NCBI GenBank assembly: GCA_037954325.1
Contig: JBBMNZ010000034.1
Coordinates: forward strand, 6,908,501-6,972,500
Origin: Fistularia commersonii
Taxonomy: Eukaryota; Chordata; Actinopteri; Syngnathiformes; Fistulariidae
DNA: 64,000 nucleotides
Direction of reading: 5' to 3'
Part shown: one piece after another, positions 49,261-62,675 of the stretch
Numbering within the stretch: the stretch's first letter is position 1
How the letters are laid out: each line of letters starts with the position of its first letter
Program-made: the position numbers and the translations under genes
The notes under the pieces: model-generated
The model's input: only the letters and a program-made list of their open reading frames with translations
What the model was told of the DNA's origin: nothing
Databases searched by the model: none

Positions 49261-49416
49261 ACCCGCAACGCTGATGAAATGTATCAAATTCATTGTGTGT
49301 GGGATCCTGTTGAGACGAACCGTGTGTGTTATAAAGTGTTTTGAAAAAATAAGAAGACGCAAGGGGGGGGGGGGAATCTAAGAAGAAAAAAAGAAAAGAA
49401 AAGAAAAAAAAAAAGC
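49261..49416. repeat. G12 run followed by A-rich tract
   Basis: G12 at about 49363-49374, then AAGAAAAAAAGAAAAGAAAA to about 49414. An all-purine block of about 50 bases. Confidence 0.85.
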
Positions 49417-51599
49417 TTTAACTTTGAAAATGGTGTCAAGAGAGTGATGGGCCCATTGAATTACAGAGAACTGGTTGGACCCATGTTGATGCAGCCCATG
49501 AATAAAGAATTAGGCCTTAAAGTCCAGTGAGTAGCTGAGTGTAACCCCACAGTGCTACCCAGGCCTGAGCCCTAGGGAGGTCTGTCTCATTCATCATTAA
49601 CTGCAGCTTAAGGTGAATGACGGCAGAGCAACCACAGAGATAAAAAGAAGGGTGAGACGGTGCGGCAGAGAGAAAGTGACAGATGAAAGCAGAACTGCGG
49701 GAAGATTGTTGAGGGGTTTGGGAAGAATTTCAAGCTGTGGAAGCATTACTATGTGAGGGATAAAATATCTAGAACTGTGAAAAAAAAAAAGCCCTCTAAA
49801 ATAAATCATTAATTAAAGCGGGAAAAGAGATAAATCTTCACGGACGGTCATGAAGAATCACACAGCAGGGGAAAATGCGAGCACAAAATGAGAGGTAGAA
49901 AGGGTTAGGGGTGAAAGGTTGGGGGAAGAGGATGTCCTAGGAGGATATACATTCCCCATAAATCTGTCCCGATATTCATGAGCACATCAATACATGCACT
50001 TGCACACAGTCTTCCCTAACAGATTTTTTTTCAGCAGTGATTGGCGCTGGCACCATGATTACTCATGATTGCATGGACAGAATGATTTATTGCATGTAAC
50101 AGTTCACGCATAGGTCACATTAAATAGCTTTTTCATATTTGCAACCACAAAGGAAGACCCTGGTCACATCTAATGAAGCGTCAAAAGTAGTGAAGAACAC
50201 CCCCACAGGACCACACTCAGATACCAGAGACTAGATGTTCAAAATTAGCAGCTTGTGAGCAGATGATTGGCATTCTATTTGAAAGGATTATCGTATAACT
50301 GTATATAATCCCTGTGTGAAAACAACAACGACGTACACTTTATTCATTCTAATTGGAAAAGGGTCCGTTCGGAAACACTATTATGAAATTGCATTTTCTC
50401 TCAAGAAATGTCCTTTTATTCATATTGTTATTGGCAATTAGCAAAGGTATAGGATCCGTAATTAGACCTTGAAGTTCTCACCAAACAGGTGCTATTCCTG
50501 TTTTGACCAATAGCATTCACCATTGCTAAAATCCAAGACAACACATGTATTTATAATGTATATAAAATGTCTGTTTTAGAGGGAGTGCCTAACTGGAATT
50601 ACTCATTATTCTTATTTTCTCCAAAGCTATTTTTCCGAGAGGCAAATTGTCCTTTTTAAAGCAATGAGATGCAAGATTTATTTGGCTAGTTTGGTTTTAT
50701 TTTGCTACCAACTGCTGCGACAATGAATCAGAATTAGCCCCAAGTATGACAGGCATCTCAACCCCAGTGTTGTTTTATTTGCTTTATTAAAAGCTGTAAG
50801 GACAGTAGAAAATGGGAATTGAAGTTGTCGGAATAAAGTGTACATTTCCCAGTATGAAATGTTGGCAGTATGGAACACTGGTTAGGATAATTAAAAACAC
50901 AAAGATGTTTTGCGATTGTGGCCCATTGATATTTTTTTAATCCAAAAATGTTATCAGAACTGTGTTGATTTGTTTAATTGGATTTTATTGGCCATGGATG
51001 AGCAACAATCCCACATCATAAATAGACAAGATTATGAAATGGTACCTTTTCTCTATTGGTTTAGAGATAAATAAAAACTTTCATTTTTCAGAATCAGAAA
51101 AACCTCCTGCCAACCGCTAAGAACAGGCAGCTTTGAAATAAATTAGCCAAAGTGGTTGTGAGGTTAACAGAAAATCATTGAGAAATGTAGAACCGTCAGG
51201 TTATAGGACCACGGTCATTCTGAGCATGTAACTTCTTAATGCTGAGAAATAAAGATCTGCTGTTTTGTCATAAGCTAATTGATCCGAAATAATATTTCTT
51301 ACATTCATATCAATTCTGGAAAGACATATTTTGAGTAAATTTTAGTTTGTCAGTTAATATGACGGGCTCATCTAAAATGAAATAGGAAACTGTCAGCAGC
51401 CACCAGCTGTGGCCTGACATGCTTGGTCAGTCAGTGTTCAGTTGAAGCTTGAAGACATTGTCCCCTTTTTTTTCTCGTCTTTTTCCATGAGGCACACAAG
51501 CTCTTTCTCTATTTACCCCGTTCTTCTACTGTTTTGACACACATAGCTTAGATAAATCAACCCTCTGTGACAGCTCAAGTGAAATCCATCCACAAGTAA
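49417..51599. other. Unique sequence, candidate conserved block at the left
   Basis: 49430-49610 is GC-balanced and repeat-free. The rest is AT-rich with no recognised gene. Confidence 0.45.
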
Positions 51600-52600
51600 A
51601 CGGCAGTTTCTGGCCAGATGGTCCGCCTGTTATCGATTTCCGATGAAATGGGAACCGAGCGCATACATGTTCCGTCGGGGGGCTTAATTAATTCTCAATT
51701 TTCCATGTGCAATTTTGATGAGTGTCCCAGCATGCAAGGTTGACACGGTAGATCACTTGTGCAGCTTCCCGACCGCGGGTTCTCTGTAGTGAAGCGGCTC
51801 GCACCGCAGCAGCGAGGATGTCATGGAAAACACGATATGCAAAATGTGCTCAGAAGCTGCAGGGGGATACGATGGTCCTCTTGCACAAAATAGGAAGGTT
51901 TTCTTTGTATTTTTTGTTTTGCTTGTTTTTTCGAGCAGGTGTTCAAACGCCAGTGGAGCATAACTCCAACTTCAAAAGAGTGGTGCAGTTTTATGTAAGT
52001 CTGCGCGAAGGTCCGTGTGCATATCTGCCTCTGCAGTTAAAGGAGATGGTAATGCATTGTCTGAGAAACAGCCTGCCTTTGAGGATCCGGCATAAAGGCT
52101 CAGTTCTCGCATTAAGGGCAAATCAGCTGACTATTAATCGTTGCTGAATGTTCTAATCACTTGGACTTCGGCGCGAATCAATACTCCCCACGCTAACTTT
52201 GATAATGTCTCTACCGCAGTCACACAGCATCAGGATATCAGCGAAGCAGACGGGTTTAACGGGAAGTGATGCAAAGCGGATCAGACATTTCCTCATCTTA
52301 TCGAGAGTTGAGGAAGCGGTGGGTTTCTTTTAAAATATGGATGTATGAGGCAAGTATTTTCCAGGGATGGTGTGCTTGGGGCTGTGGTCAAAAAAAAAAT
52401 CTCGCTTCAATCACGTACACAGCTGTTTCATGGGCCGTAGCGGTTTGAGATTTGAAAATACTACCGATATACCACAGGGCCGCTAAATGTTTCATTTATT
52501 AGAGGACGACGTAGGCGTGTGAGAGGATTCGTCAGTTGCCATCCAGGTGTTCCGGAAGGCTAAGGTCGGACAAGACGACGTAATTATTTGCATTATTAGT
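51600..52600. other. CpG-richer zone
   Basis: CpG dinucleotides are visibly denser than in flanks, e.g. CGATTTCCGATG, ACCGAGCGC, CCGTCGGGG, CGACCGCGGG, CGGCTCGCACCGC, GACGACGTAGGCG. It is not a classical island, but it could be a regulatory or promoter-type element. It encloses the candidate small exon at 51939-51994. Confidence 0.35.
51939..51994 (+). other. Candidate small exon (splice-like borders)
   Basis: A long T-rich tract (TTTGTATTTTTTGTTTTGCT then TGTTTTTTCGAG) ends in CAG at 51936-51938, and GTAAGT begins at 51995. Between them the frame is open and gives TPVEHNSNFKRVVQFY. I recognise no protein, and such pairs of signals also arise by chance. Confidence 0.2.
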
Positions 52601-55101
52601 GGAGGATATGAATATTCCAGCCTTGGTCTGAGCGGACATGATCGATAACACCTTATCGCATCGCTTTGTCAGGCTTTGCCTGCCCTGTCAAAGAGGAGCC
52701 TTATTCCAGGTTCAGTTACAGAGAGCAAAAAAGGTGGATCTATCAGTCACGCAAGTGCCTTCCGCAACAATGAAAACTGATATGAGTGGGGAAAGGAACT
52801 GTCGTGACTGCTGTTGACCGCAGAAAAACAGCAACTCTGCTAAGACTTTATTGTAATTTGTGTTTAATGAGCAACATTTGCATTTTTTCACATGCAAATG
52901 CAGCAGGTTTTTTTCATATGGACTCTGTTTTTTCTTTGCTAGTGTATTTCACTATTTCTGAAATTCATCAAGTCATCTGTATTCTTACTTAGGACATGTG
53001 GCTATGTTGAATTTTAAATAAGGCTCTATTAGTGGATAATTGGAAAGCATTATCTCATGTGTTCTTCCATCAGACAACTAATGTGGCAAATCACTGATTC
53101 AGCAGAGGGCAGAAATCCAAGGATGTTCAAGAATGACGCCATTTTTTTTTTTTTTAATGCCTGTCTGATTAATGCTAATAAGTCATCAGAAAAAAATGTA
53201 GAACATTCTTCAGTTTTATACCAGAAGTACATTTTTAGCAATATCACAATGACAGCTTGGAAAACCGAACCATATGCCTCACACTAAATGAGATTACATC
53301 TCATTATAAATGGGTTAATCAGCTTTGAATACAGTCCAGTTTTTTCATGCCTTGGGACTTTTCAGTGCCAAATTGTTGAAACCCCAGTGAGTGGACAATA
53401 CCACCATGGGTGTTTTCAAACTGTAAAATATATCTTATATTCTCACACCAGATTAAAAAGTTACTTTAAGAATAAAAGTATGTCTGCAGTTTGAACTCAA
53501 TCTGTTTGCATTTTAAAAATTAAAATATGAATCCAGAGCTGTGAAATTCATTTATGGTTGGAATTTGAAATTAAATGTGGCTATGTGGATTGTGAATTAT
53601 ACAACAGGTTTAATAATGTCCCCAAAAGATGTTAGATTACAAACTGGTACCCATCGGTCGGGAGAAAAATTGAATTAATGGACAGGATCAGAGATAATTG
53701 AGTGCCCATGTTGAGGAATTATAAAATGGTACAGGATTAACAGACACTTTAAAATGACACACCATCTGTTAAAAGTGTAGAGCAAATACTGACAATTAAT
53801 CCAATAATACCTTTTATGATTTGATTTTTGTTTTGTTTCACATTCATCTCAGGATAGTGAATTAGCCAATGTTTCTCATTTGTATTTCACAGTTTGGTTT
53901 TGGAAGCCGTAAACAAAGGTACACCTCTCTAGAAATCTTCAAATAAAAATGTTTCGCAGTGCTTGACTGGAGCTGAGTTTGATTGAAGCCAGATAAATAA
54001 GAAAATTATACTTAAAAGTGTATGGTTTGATTTACAAGTTGACAGACTGCGGTTTCCCCTCTATGTGCTTTATGCTACTGCGTACGATATAGCTTGTACA
54101 AAGAAATACGAGAAGCGATTTCCTCCGTCTGACTGTTACTAACACAGCAAATGAGCTTATTTACCAAAATGTGAAATTACACTCTCAACACTGTCAGAAT
54201 ATTAATTACGGCTGAGGTTTGGAATTCGGCTCTGAGGACGATATATCTGTATTTAGACCCATAGCACTCTTCTAAATTAACGCCTAATATTAATAGACAA
54301 AATCACCAGGAAGCTATTTTAGGTCTATTCAGTAACAATGTAGAAAATGTTCCTATCATGTGATATTTTTGATTTTTTTTTTTCTTTTCTTTGATCATGT
54401 TAATAAAAAAAAAAGTGTCACAAATATAAACGGAGATGTGAAGCAATATCCGATGAAGATATCCGAGAATTACCTTTATATTCCACTTTTTTTTTAATAT
54501 ATTTTGACATTTCCTACCATTTTGTATTTGTTTCTATTGCTGTATTGATTTATTCTGTTCACACAGCATCTCTCTAGTACCGATAATGAAAATGAGGAAG
54601 ATGAGTGCAGGAGGATTGCGCTCAAATACTGTCTGGGCCAGGGGTAATTTAGTGTGTTCTTCTAATTAGAACCCTCTAAATCCCAATGACCCTGTCAGCA
54701 AACTTTGACAAAACCTGCAATAATTACTAACATGTGCTGATGTGATAACTTAAATGTCCTTAGGCTAAGGGGATTAGGATGCGTTCCTTGCATAGATCCC
54801 AACCCTCGGGATGTGCAGAGGGAATGGAAAGAAATGTTTATGAGTATAAGGTGTTTGCTCCTGAGAATGAAGTGTACATGATGCATTAATTCTTTGGAAA
54901 TACACAGAATATTTATGATGTTACAGGCAGTTTTAAATAAACATACGCATATACATACATACATTCATATGTGTGTATAAGTATATCCCGCGTATATATA
55001 TATACATAAACACGCACATACAGTATATACTATACACACACATAAGCATACGCACTTTAAAACATGTGATGACTCCTGAACATCTAGTGAACCCTGTCTG
55101 T
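52601..55101. other. Unique AT-rich sequence
   Basis: Runs of T15 near 53143, T11 near 54373, A10 near 54406 and a (TA)n/(CATA)n patch at 54945-55040. No genes recognised. Confidence 0.55.
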
Positions 55102-55340
55102 AAGATAAGATAAGATAAGATAAGATAAGATAATACTTTATTAGGGGAAATTCATTTGTCACAGCAGTGAAAAAATAACAATATCGATAAATATGAATAT
55201 AAGTATAAATAGAAGAGACAAATGAAAACAAGATCAGCAAGGATAAAAATAGATAACAGAATGACAACAACAACAACAACAAAAGCTACAAGGATAAAAA
55301 TAAATAACCAAACTGACAATAAGGATAAAAATAGATAGCA
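55102..55340 (-). mobile_element. LINE 3' tail (L2/Rex-like), minus orientation, with tandem tail
   Basis: On the minus strand the T-rich 3' UTR with repeated TTTTTATCCTT units leads to CACTGCTGTGACAAATGAAT, TTCCCCTAATAAAGTATTAT and a (CTTAT)n tail (55102-55132). An (ACA)n stretch at 55264-55282 lies inside the UTR. No reverse transcriptase coding part was recognised. Confidence 0.7.
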
Positions 55341-55971
55341 GAAAAGTGTTTGAGTGCTTATTAACAAGGTCAGAGCAAACGTCTTTGCCGTATGCATTTG
55401 TACATTGTGCCTTTGTGTTGGGACAAGGCCCCACATCACTGCCTTGACATTGTCGAGGCAACAATAAGGTGCGGCAAATTTACACCCTCGGAGAGGGAAC
55501 ACTGAAACGTGATTGATGGATTTTAACATTGACATTGTCCTCTCCATTAAAGTGTAAAATTTGCTCACAATACTCATATAAAAATAGACCTACTCTCCTG
55601 GCTTCATATTCTCTCTCGAATTCCCGTTGTTGACTGTAATGTGTTCATTCGTCCACAGATCACTCTAAGTAGGGTTATGTTACGCTGTATTAGCTATGTA
55701 TAGAAAGTAATGAGTAATGCATATGTATACAGAGAGGCAATCCCAAAGCGCTGAAAAAATGACGCTGCCTCCATTCTCACAAATACACACATTAGAGTGA
55801 CAAAAAGACGCGCATTTGAATAATTTATTTGTCCAGCCTATATAAGTATGCACATATGGATGCCTACAGGCCTGTAAACAAAATGTATTTGCATTCACGT
55901 TCTGCATAGTTCTCAAGTGATTCAGGCAGACGGTAAAAGGAGAATCAAAATGTTCAGCTACTGTCCTTCAG
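55341..55971. other. Unique sequence
   Basis: May include upstream UTR of the LINE, but nothing recognisable. No gene seen. Confidence 0.45.
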
Positions 55972-56200
55972 ACGGATGTTGCTAGGGTTACCGCGGGAGC
56001 ATCGTGTTTCCTCCCCTTCCCTTCACCGAAAAGTGACAGTGGAATCAGTGCCAAGAGTCTCAACCTCAACTTACAGCATTACTCTCTCTGCTGCCGTCCT
56101 CAACAGTCATCAGTACTTCTACCCCACTACAAAAGGACAGCCAGCTCAGCCTGAGCTGCGCTTGATCTTGTCAAAGTCACCCTGCGCTTTGCCAAACCTG
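55972..56200 (+). other. Candidate exon with splice-like borders
   Basis: CTACTGTCCTTCAG precedes base 55972 and a strong donor GTGAGT begins at 56201. The frame through ATG 55976 stays open across the whole interval, with VTVESVPRVSTSTYSITLSA and HQYFYPTTKGQPAQPELRLI. The interval is more GC-rich than its flanks. I do not recognise the protein. It could be a real host exon, a lncRNA exon or chance. Confidence 0.3.
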
Positions 56201-59200
56201 GTGAGTGGCTTCAAACCAAGTGTCAGTAGGTCGTATCACAACTGTGTGTGTGTGTGTGTGTGTTGCATGAAGTTGAATAGATTCATGTAGCTTGTGGTAG
56301 CGGTGCTATTTTTGTCTCCTCCATGTTCTTTGTGGGTCGGTCAACCTTTTGGTTGTTGTTTATGGGGACTAGGGAGGCCAGTTAGAAAAAGCGGACTCAT
56401 AAATGTGCAGAATGATATGTATGAGTTCTCGAATCGCCGGATGACAGTAAAGCCGCGACCAGAGGAAAAAGGAGCTTGTCTCACTGTCCACCGTCATCAA
56501 CATCCAAACCACTTGCCTCCAAGGCCCAAAGAGAAAAAGAACGAGCGGTTTATAGTTTGTCAATAATAGATGCTTGTAATTTAAAAGGAAGCTTCCGCAT
56601 AAATGTTCTCATGAAAAATGTACTAAGTCGGATTAAAATGATACACAGGGTTTTGCTGTAAATGTATGCACGGCCAGCTGCCTCTTTGAGAGAAGATCCT
56701 GTTTTATGGCGTTCTCCTCCATGACTTTGTTGGTAAAGAACAAGGCGGCAGCAACAGTTCTACAAGACGGTCCAGTCCTGATTGGGTGCATCCTTATTAA
56801 CCTTTAGTGATTACTTCTCATCATCAACATTAAGATGCAGAGAGCTTTCAGATACTTGAGCATGATCCAAGAAGTTCTTCCAACCCGCAACAACGATACA
56901 AAGACGACAGTCACCCTTGAAAAACAGATTGGTTTAATCAGCGAGTTGCTACTTCATCCTGTTCAAGACTTAATGAATATCTCGATTGCTTAAAACCTGT
57001 CAAAGATGTGATCAAAGCGTAACATTCTGCTTTTCATCCCGCTTTCGCAAAGATTTGCTCGGCCAAAACCTTTGCCCGGTGATTCTGCGCGATCTTTGAT
57101 ATTTACTGTCTGTGTGTGTTTGCCATAATTGGATGGAGAGAAGCCACTGGAATGAGAATTGAATGCTCTATTAATCTCACTTAGTGATGATTAGTGATGA
57201 GTCACAGAGACCAGGAAAGGGGATAATGCTATGCTCACCTTGGCCCCGCTGGAAAAGAGTTTATCCTTTTTGTGTGCGCATGTGTGTCCCTTGAAAATCG
57301 CTGCTCATGTTTACTTTAATTGATATTTACTTTGCCAAACAAAGAGTTGAGGTTGCACCTTGGCAGAAAACACTTGGCGACAGTTTACCTTGCAGAAACA
57401 TCCCCAACATGTTTGACGTTGTCAGCAAACTACCTCGACAAATAAAGTCACCTTTGCTGTTTGTCCACTAGAGAGTGCATGTTGTACCCGTATAGTATCG
57501 AGCTCATAAAGAGAAGAACCTAACGTGTGTTTATACAAGCGCTACCTCATCGTTTGTTTCTTTTGTTTGACCGCTCTTAAGACCAGTAGTCATTTGCACA
57601 TGGAAAAAAGATACCAAGCAATTCCCAACAGCGATTGCCATGAATGTACTTGTTGATGTGGTTTGACCCATCACACAACAATGATCCGTCAGTATAATTA
57701 TGTGTCTTGAAATGATAATTGACGTTAAGAGAAATCTGACGGCTGAGAAATTACGGCATCGACTAATGGAGGTATTCAGGCCGTAGCATGAAAAGCAAGG
57801 GTCATCGAAGTCCCGAAGGATCATTTAAGGTTTTCTAAAGTGTCATATTTTCATGAGTGCGTTCTCATAACTGCGTCAACGGCGACAGGGAGCCAAAGTT
57901 TACCCCAGGTCTCCCTTACTCTGCTTTATTATTCCATCCGCTAGTTTTTGCTTCGAGCGCATCACGCGATTTCACTATCAGATTTTTACGTAATCATAGT
58001 AAGTACAAAATAGTCCGTGCTCTCGTGGGCTGACCTCTTTCGGAGCAGGGGAAATTACGTATGAATCCTCTGCCTTCCTGGTTTCGTCACGACATTAGTG
58101 GGAATCATTTGTGAAAGGTGTTTAGACTGTGGCAAGAAAATACATCCATTGTGTTTAGGTCCCGGCCTTGTAAAGTAAAGTATGTTCAACTGTGACTATG
58201 AGTGATTAAGGAAAGAGTGTGTCTGTTTAATGTAAATGTGGTAGAGGGGCTCTGACAGGTACTAACTAACTCCTCAGAGTGAATATCTGGAGGAGACAAT
58301 TCTGAACAAGCACTGTCAGGAAGTGATGATATTCCAGTAAGATGTAGGAGCGCTTGTATAAATAAATAGGAATGTGTCGTTTTCCCGGCCTGTCCACTTA
58401 ATTATTCACGCACGCAGTATATCTCTGTCATCGATAATTCAGGATTGGGAGTCAAGTGAATTTCCGCGATAAAGCATCGGGAGGAGGAGCACGTCTGGCT
58501 TCTCGAATTGAAAACACGGAAGAACGTGGCGAGAGAAAAAAATACACGGTATGAAGAAAGATGAATAAAATGAATAGGTTTATTTAATCCAAGAGAAAAC
58601 ACTGCAGACATCAAGCAACCCCAGAGATTGTGAAGATATAGCAGAAGCACAAGTCTTAAGCCGGATATAATGGTTCTTGGTATCTCCAGTCTCAGATATT
58701 AAAAAAAACAAAAACATTTGCTCTAAATTTAAGCAGCCCAGTGTCCAAAAGCAGCTTTGCCATATTTAGTTTTACCCAGACAGTAATGCTGAACCAGCCG
58801 GTCTAATAGGTCTGCAAGGTCAGTACACGGGCAAGAGAACAGATGAGTATTTAAGAGTTAAGCCATTCTGTGATTTGTGCCGGTGGACGCCTGTATATTT
58901 TGGAAACACGGATTTCTTACTGTTTGAAGAGAAAAAAGAAGAAGCTATAAAAACAAATCCTGATTTTTGTTTGACTCAACCTTTATTGTAACCGGGGGAA
59001 TCATAGACTGACCCGAACCGTGTGACACTTTTCATTAAGCACCATTATTGAAACAGTGATTATGTGCTAACCGCTATATTGCTAGATTATTAATCTCCAT
59101 CACTCACCATATCGCCGTGGCTAAAGATAAAATCAATAAAATAGGTCAAAAGTATTCATAAAAGGGCATAACGCAGGATTTCTGTATTTTCAACACATTG

Positions 59201-62200
59201 CTGTTGCAGTTTCACAGATACCGACGGCTAAAATTGTGCGAGAATAGCAATTCTGTAATGCAAAAGGATATTTCTTGTCGTGTTGCATTAACGATATCCT
59301 GCCACATCTCCGCAGTGATGCCAAAATCACGTGTACCATTGTGCCAAAATTCAAAGCAAAAAAAAGTTTTTAATATACAACATTTCATTCTCTTTGCTTA
59401 CATAAGGCTTTTACATGAGTATCGACCACATTACGGTTTTAGCCCGAGGGGGTTCGTGTACTTACAGCAGAACTGTACCTCAAATAATTTCAAATCCTTC
59501 TTCAGTTTCAGTGTTATGCACCCATCACATCCCCATTGGAAGCATATAACACTCTGTTAGCAAGACCTTTGCATCAATTAAAATTGGTTTCAGTTCAACT
59601 GTGTCAGCAGTTACAGCCCAAGTAGTTTAAGTGTAAACTTAAATTATAAACAAAGGGCTCACATTATTCACTTTGAAGCATTTACTAATAAACTAATGTG
59701 TCTATTCAGTCTTCAAAACTTTTTTATCAACAAGAGCCTGGACAATAATTAAATTTCGTCCCTGGGAGATTCACAAATCTATTCTTTTTGCAGGTTATTA
59801 AACTATCTAGTTTCAGATAAATGGCCTCTCCAAATGACCAATCCATCAACAGAGCTATGAGACAAAGGTAAATTAAATGGCACGGACAAAAATGTGCTAT
59901 GCAAAAAAATTAATATGCATAGGTTAAAATATGTGTCAGAGACATGTCAGCGTTTAGCTATCGTCATGGTCTCCCAAGAAATACTGAGACATGTGCCATT
60001 AATCAATGTACAACAGTCTTCCTGAATAAAATATTAAAATATTAGCTGGTGCAGTGGACTTGCTCCCTTTTACAGCAGAGTTGGGCGTGTATTACACAAA
60101 GACGCGTCTTTCAGGATTCCTGACCAGGGATTTAAAAGTTGAGCCCTAAGACTAACCCATGAACCAAGGACACCTCACGGTGCTCCAGAAGGCCTTGAAT
60201 TACATTATTTCATCTTATTGATTTAAAAAGAATCAATAAGGATGTTTTATTTGATGCGTCAAATGTAATACGTAGCAACAAAATAAAAAAAAATAAAAAA
60301 ATGCAGCACCCAGGGAGATTTTGTATGACAGTACTTGAATTTTAGATGAAGATGTGTTTGATAGACAATGTGAAAGACATACTTGATAATCATTGCTGAT
60401 TTGCCCACACGTGTGACCGAAACAAAAAATCACATTTTCAGCCAGTCGGACGCAAGGGGGAGGTTTTACGAGTTCCAGTGGGCACATTTATCAGTTAAAC
60501 CTGTGATTATCGGAGGAAAAGAAAAAAAAACAAATGAAAACCCCTTTAGTATTTATAGGCCCTTTTCGCGGCAAAGTGCTTGCCCACTCTAAAAACTGGA
60601 GTGAAAACAATAGCAATGTCACAAATAGTTACGCATTTTGCAATTGCCCCGATATTTGCTAAACAACATTGTTTACTTGTGGATTGTTCAGCGGAGACGA
60701 GGGTTTGCACTGACCTCAGGTTATTGTATCGGCAGTGAATTTCAGAATGGGGAAGAATTACAAGGCTGTTTGCAGCCCCGGCAACTGGAGAACTGCACAA
60801 ACTTTAATAACTTCAACAAACACTTGAGTGGCTCGAGATTAAGAACACAAGAAACAGTTGGAGTTCACCGTTCAGACACCAGGAGCTCCTCCTGAATCTT
60901 AAGCGTTTCTCCCGCTTTTGAATAGCGGATTAAAACTACATTTTCATATATGAAGGTTGTCAAAGCTGCCCTCGGTAGTTATGAATAAAGGGCATCGCGG
61001 CCGTTTGTTGTTTTTTTTTTTCTTCTCGTGTTACTTCATTTTAATATATATATGTTTCTTTATATCCCTCTGGATTTCTTGAGTTAATGTCTGTTTAAAA
61101 ATTTTATGTGAATGGCAGTGTATATATTTCCCCCACCATATGCTTAGAATATTAATGAACTGGCTAACCCTCGGATTGCCTTGAGGTGCTGAACAATGAA
61201 AGAAAAAATTGGGAATGGCAAGTCGGAGGAGAGTTAGCGAGCTTTTCTCTCAGCGTCTCCATCCTGGGAATTGGAGAATTATTATCCGTTTGGTCAATGA
61301 AAACCCACTGTCAGCTCTCAGGAGATACACGTACGGGCCGAATGGAATACACTTACACAGATTTTGATTGGATTTTTTTTTCCTTGATGTGTGAAATGCA
61401 CATCTCATAAAACACACCAAAGGAAAGTTACTGAGTGATTTACAGAAATATGCAATTGACTCACGAAATTTATAGGAGGAAGAAGGCGGAGCCCGCGATT
61501 ACAAATCTGCCCGCTCGGTGCCTTTGGGAGAGCAAAGTCAGATTGGGCATCAATAGACAGGGTGACATTTTACAGGGGTTGAAATGGGTGCAGGATCTGT
61601 TGTCTTAGGCACTTTATATGCTGGAAAGGGACCAAGAGCACGTCTAAAAACCCCCTCCCCTGTGCTGCTGATTGCCTCCCTGAACAGAAGACGGAAGGGC
61701 TGCCAAATCAGGGTTTGACACACTGAGGATAAACTCCGCCACAGTCACAGACTAAATCCCCAGAGGATCATTTCAGATACCTTTTGCAAACTTGGAAATT
61801 GAGGTTGTTCATCTGTCTTCGAGTTTTATTTTTTACCGAACGCAGCCCGAGCAAAACTATGTGGGTGCTAGCCTTGAGGAAGCTGTCAGCAATCAGGGAA
61901 TCTTTAGAAATCTCAAGGTAGCGCCAGTGATGAGGTCAAAGGAAGAATTTCATTCTGCCCTAAACTTCACCATCACAGGCGGTAATCTGCGCTCATTATA
62001 ATCGAGCTTCTCACTGCTTGGATACACAAAAGAAACTCTCAACTCATATTGTAGCAGAGAGATGTGCTGCAAGTAACAGAAGTGCTCAAACTTTAGCGGG
62101 CAAAAAATGGAACGGTGGAAAATGTCGTTTTTCATTCGTTATTCCTGACGCTATCTCACACAAGGCGGCGCGGAGAAGTAAAATGTTGCCAAAATGTATG

Positions 62201-62388
62201 AAAGCAGGACGTATCCAATCAAGTAGCGTCGATTTGCACGTAACCTGAGTCGATGTTTACCCTTTTTGAACGATTTTCTCCGAGTACGAATTTGGTTGTT
62301 ATTGCAGGCTGTTGATCGGGAATCAACACAATTGTCGGGCGGAAAATCAATGTACACATCCTTTATGGAATTTTCAATGAAGAAGAAT
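56201..62388. other. Mostly unique sequence; candidate regulatory blocks
   Basis: Contains (TG)10 at 56243-56262 and T-rich 61009-61021. Blocks at 57090-57220 and 61190-61600 look GC-balanced and repeat-free and are listed as candidates for conservation. No gene was recognised in this roughly 6 kb. Confidence 0.45.
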
Positions 62389-62675
62389 TATTCATTCATT
62401 CTCTAGACTGCTTATCCTGCAGGCAGGGTCGCGGGGGGACTGGAGAATATCCCAGCTGTCACTGGGCGAGAGGCGGGGATAACCCTGGATCACTCACCGG
62501 TCCCTCACATACAGAGACATACCGCCGTTCCCTCTCTTGTTCAAGCCTCTGGCCGAGTTTGGGTCTCGAACGAAAACTGCTGTATGTTTTTGGACTGGGG
62601 GTGGAAAAACCCCGGAGGAAACCCCCCGCAGAAACGGGGAGAACATGGAGAATCCACACAGAAACAAAATGGAAC
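62389..62675 (+). repeat. Fish dispersed repeat, near complete copy
   Basis: Landmarks in order: ATTCATTCTCTAGACTGCTT, ATCCTGCAGGCAGGGTCGCG, GAGAATATCCCAGCTGTCAC, TGGGCGAGAGGCGGGGATAA, CCCTGGATCACTCACCGGTC, ACATACAGAGACATACCGCC, TTTTTGGACTGGGGGTGGAA, GGGGAGAACATGGAGAATCC. This is the complete plan of the family, which supports the fragments elsewhere in the window. Confidence 0.85.

Noticed and set aside
51939..56200. The two exon-like segments as consecutive exons of one gene
   Set aside because: The open frames have incompatible splice phases: the first ends on a codon boundary, while the second starts with one leftover base. Direct joining would break the frame.
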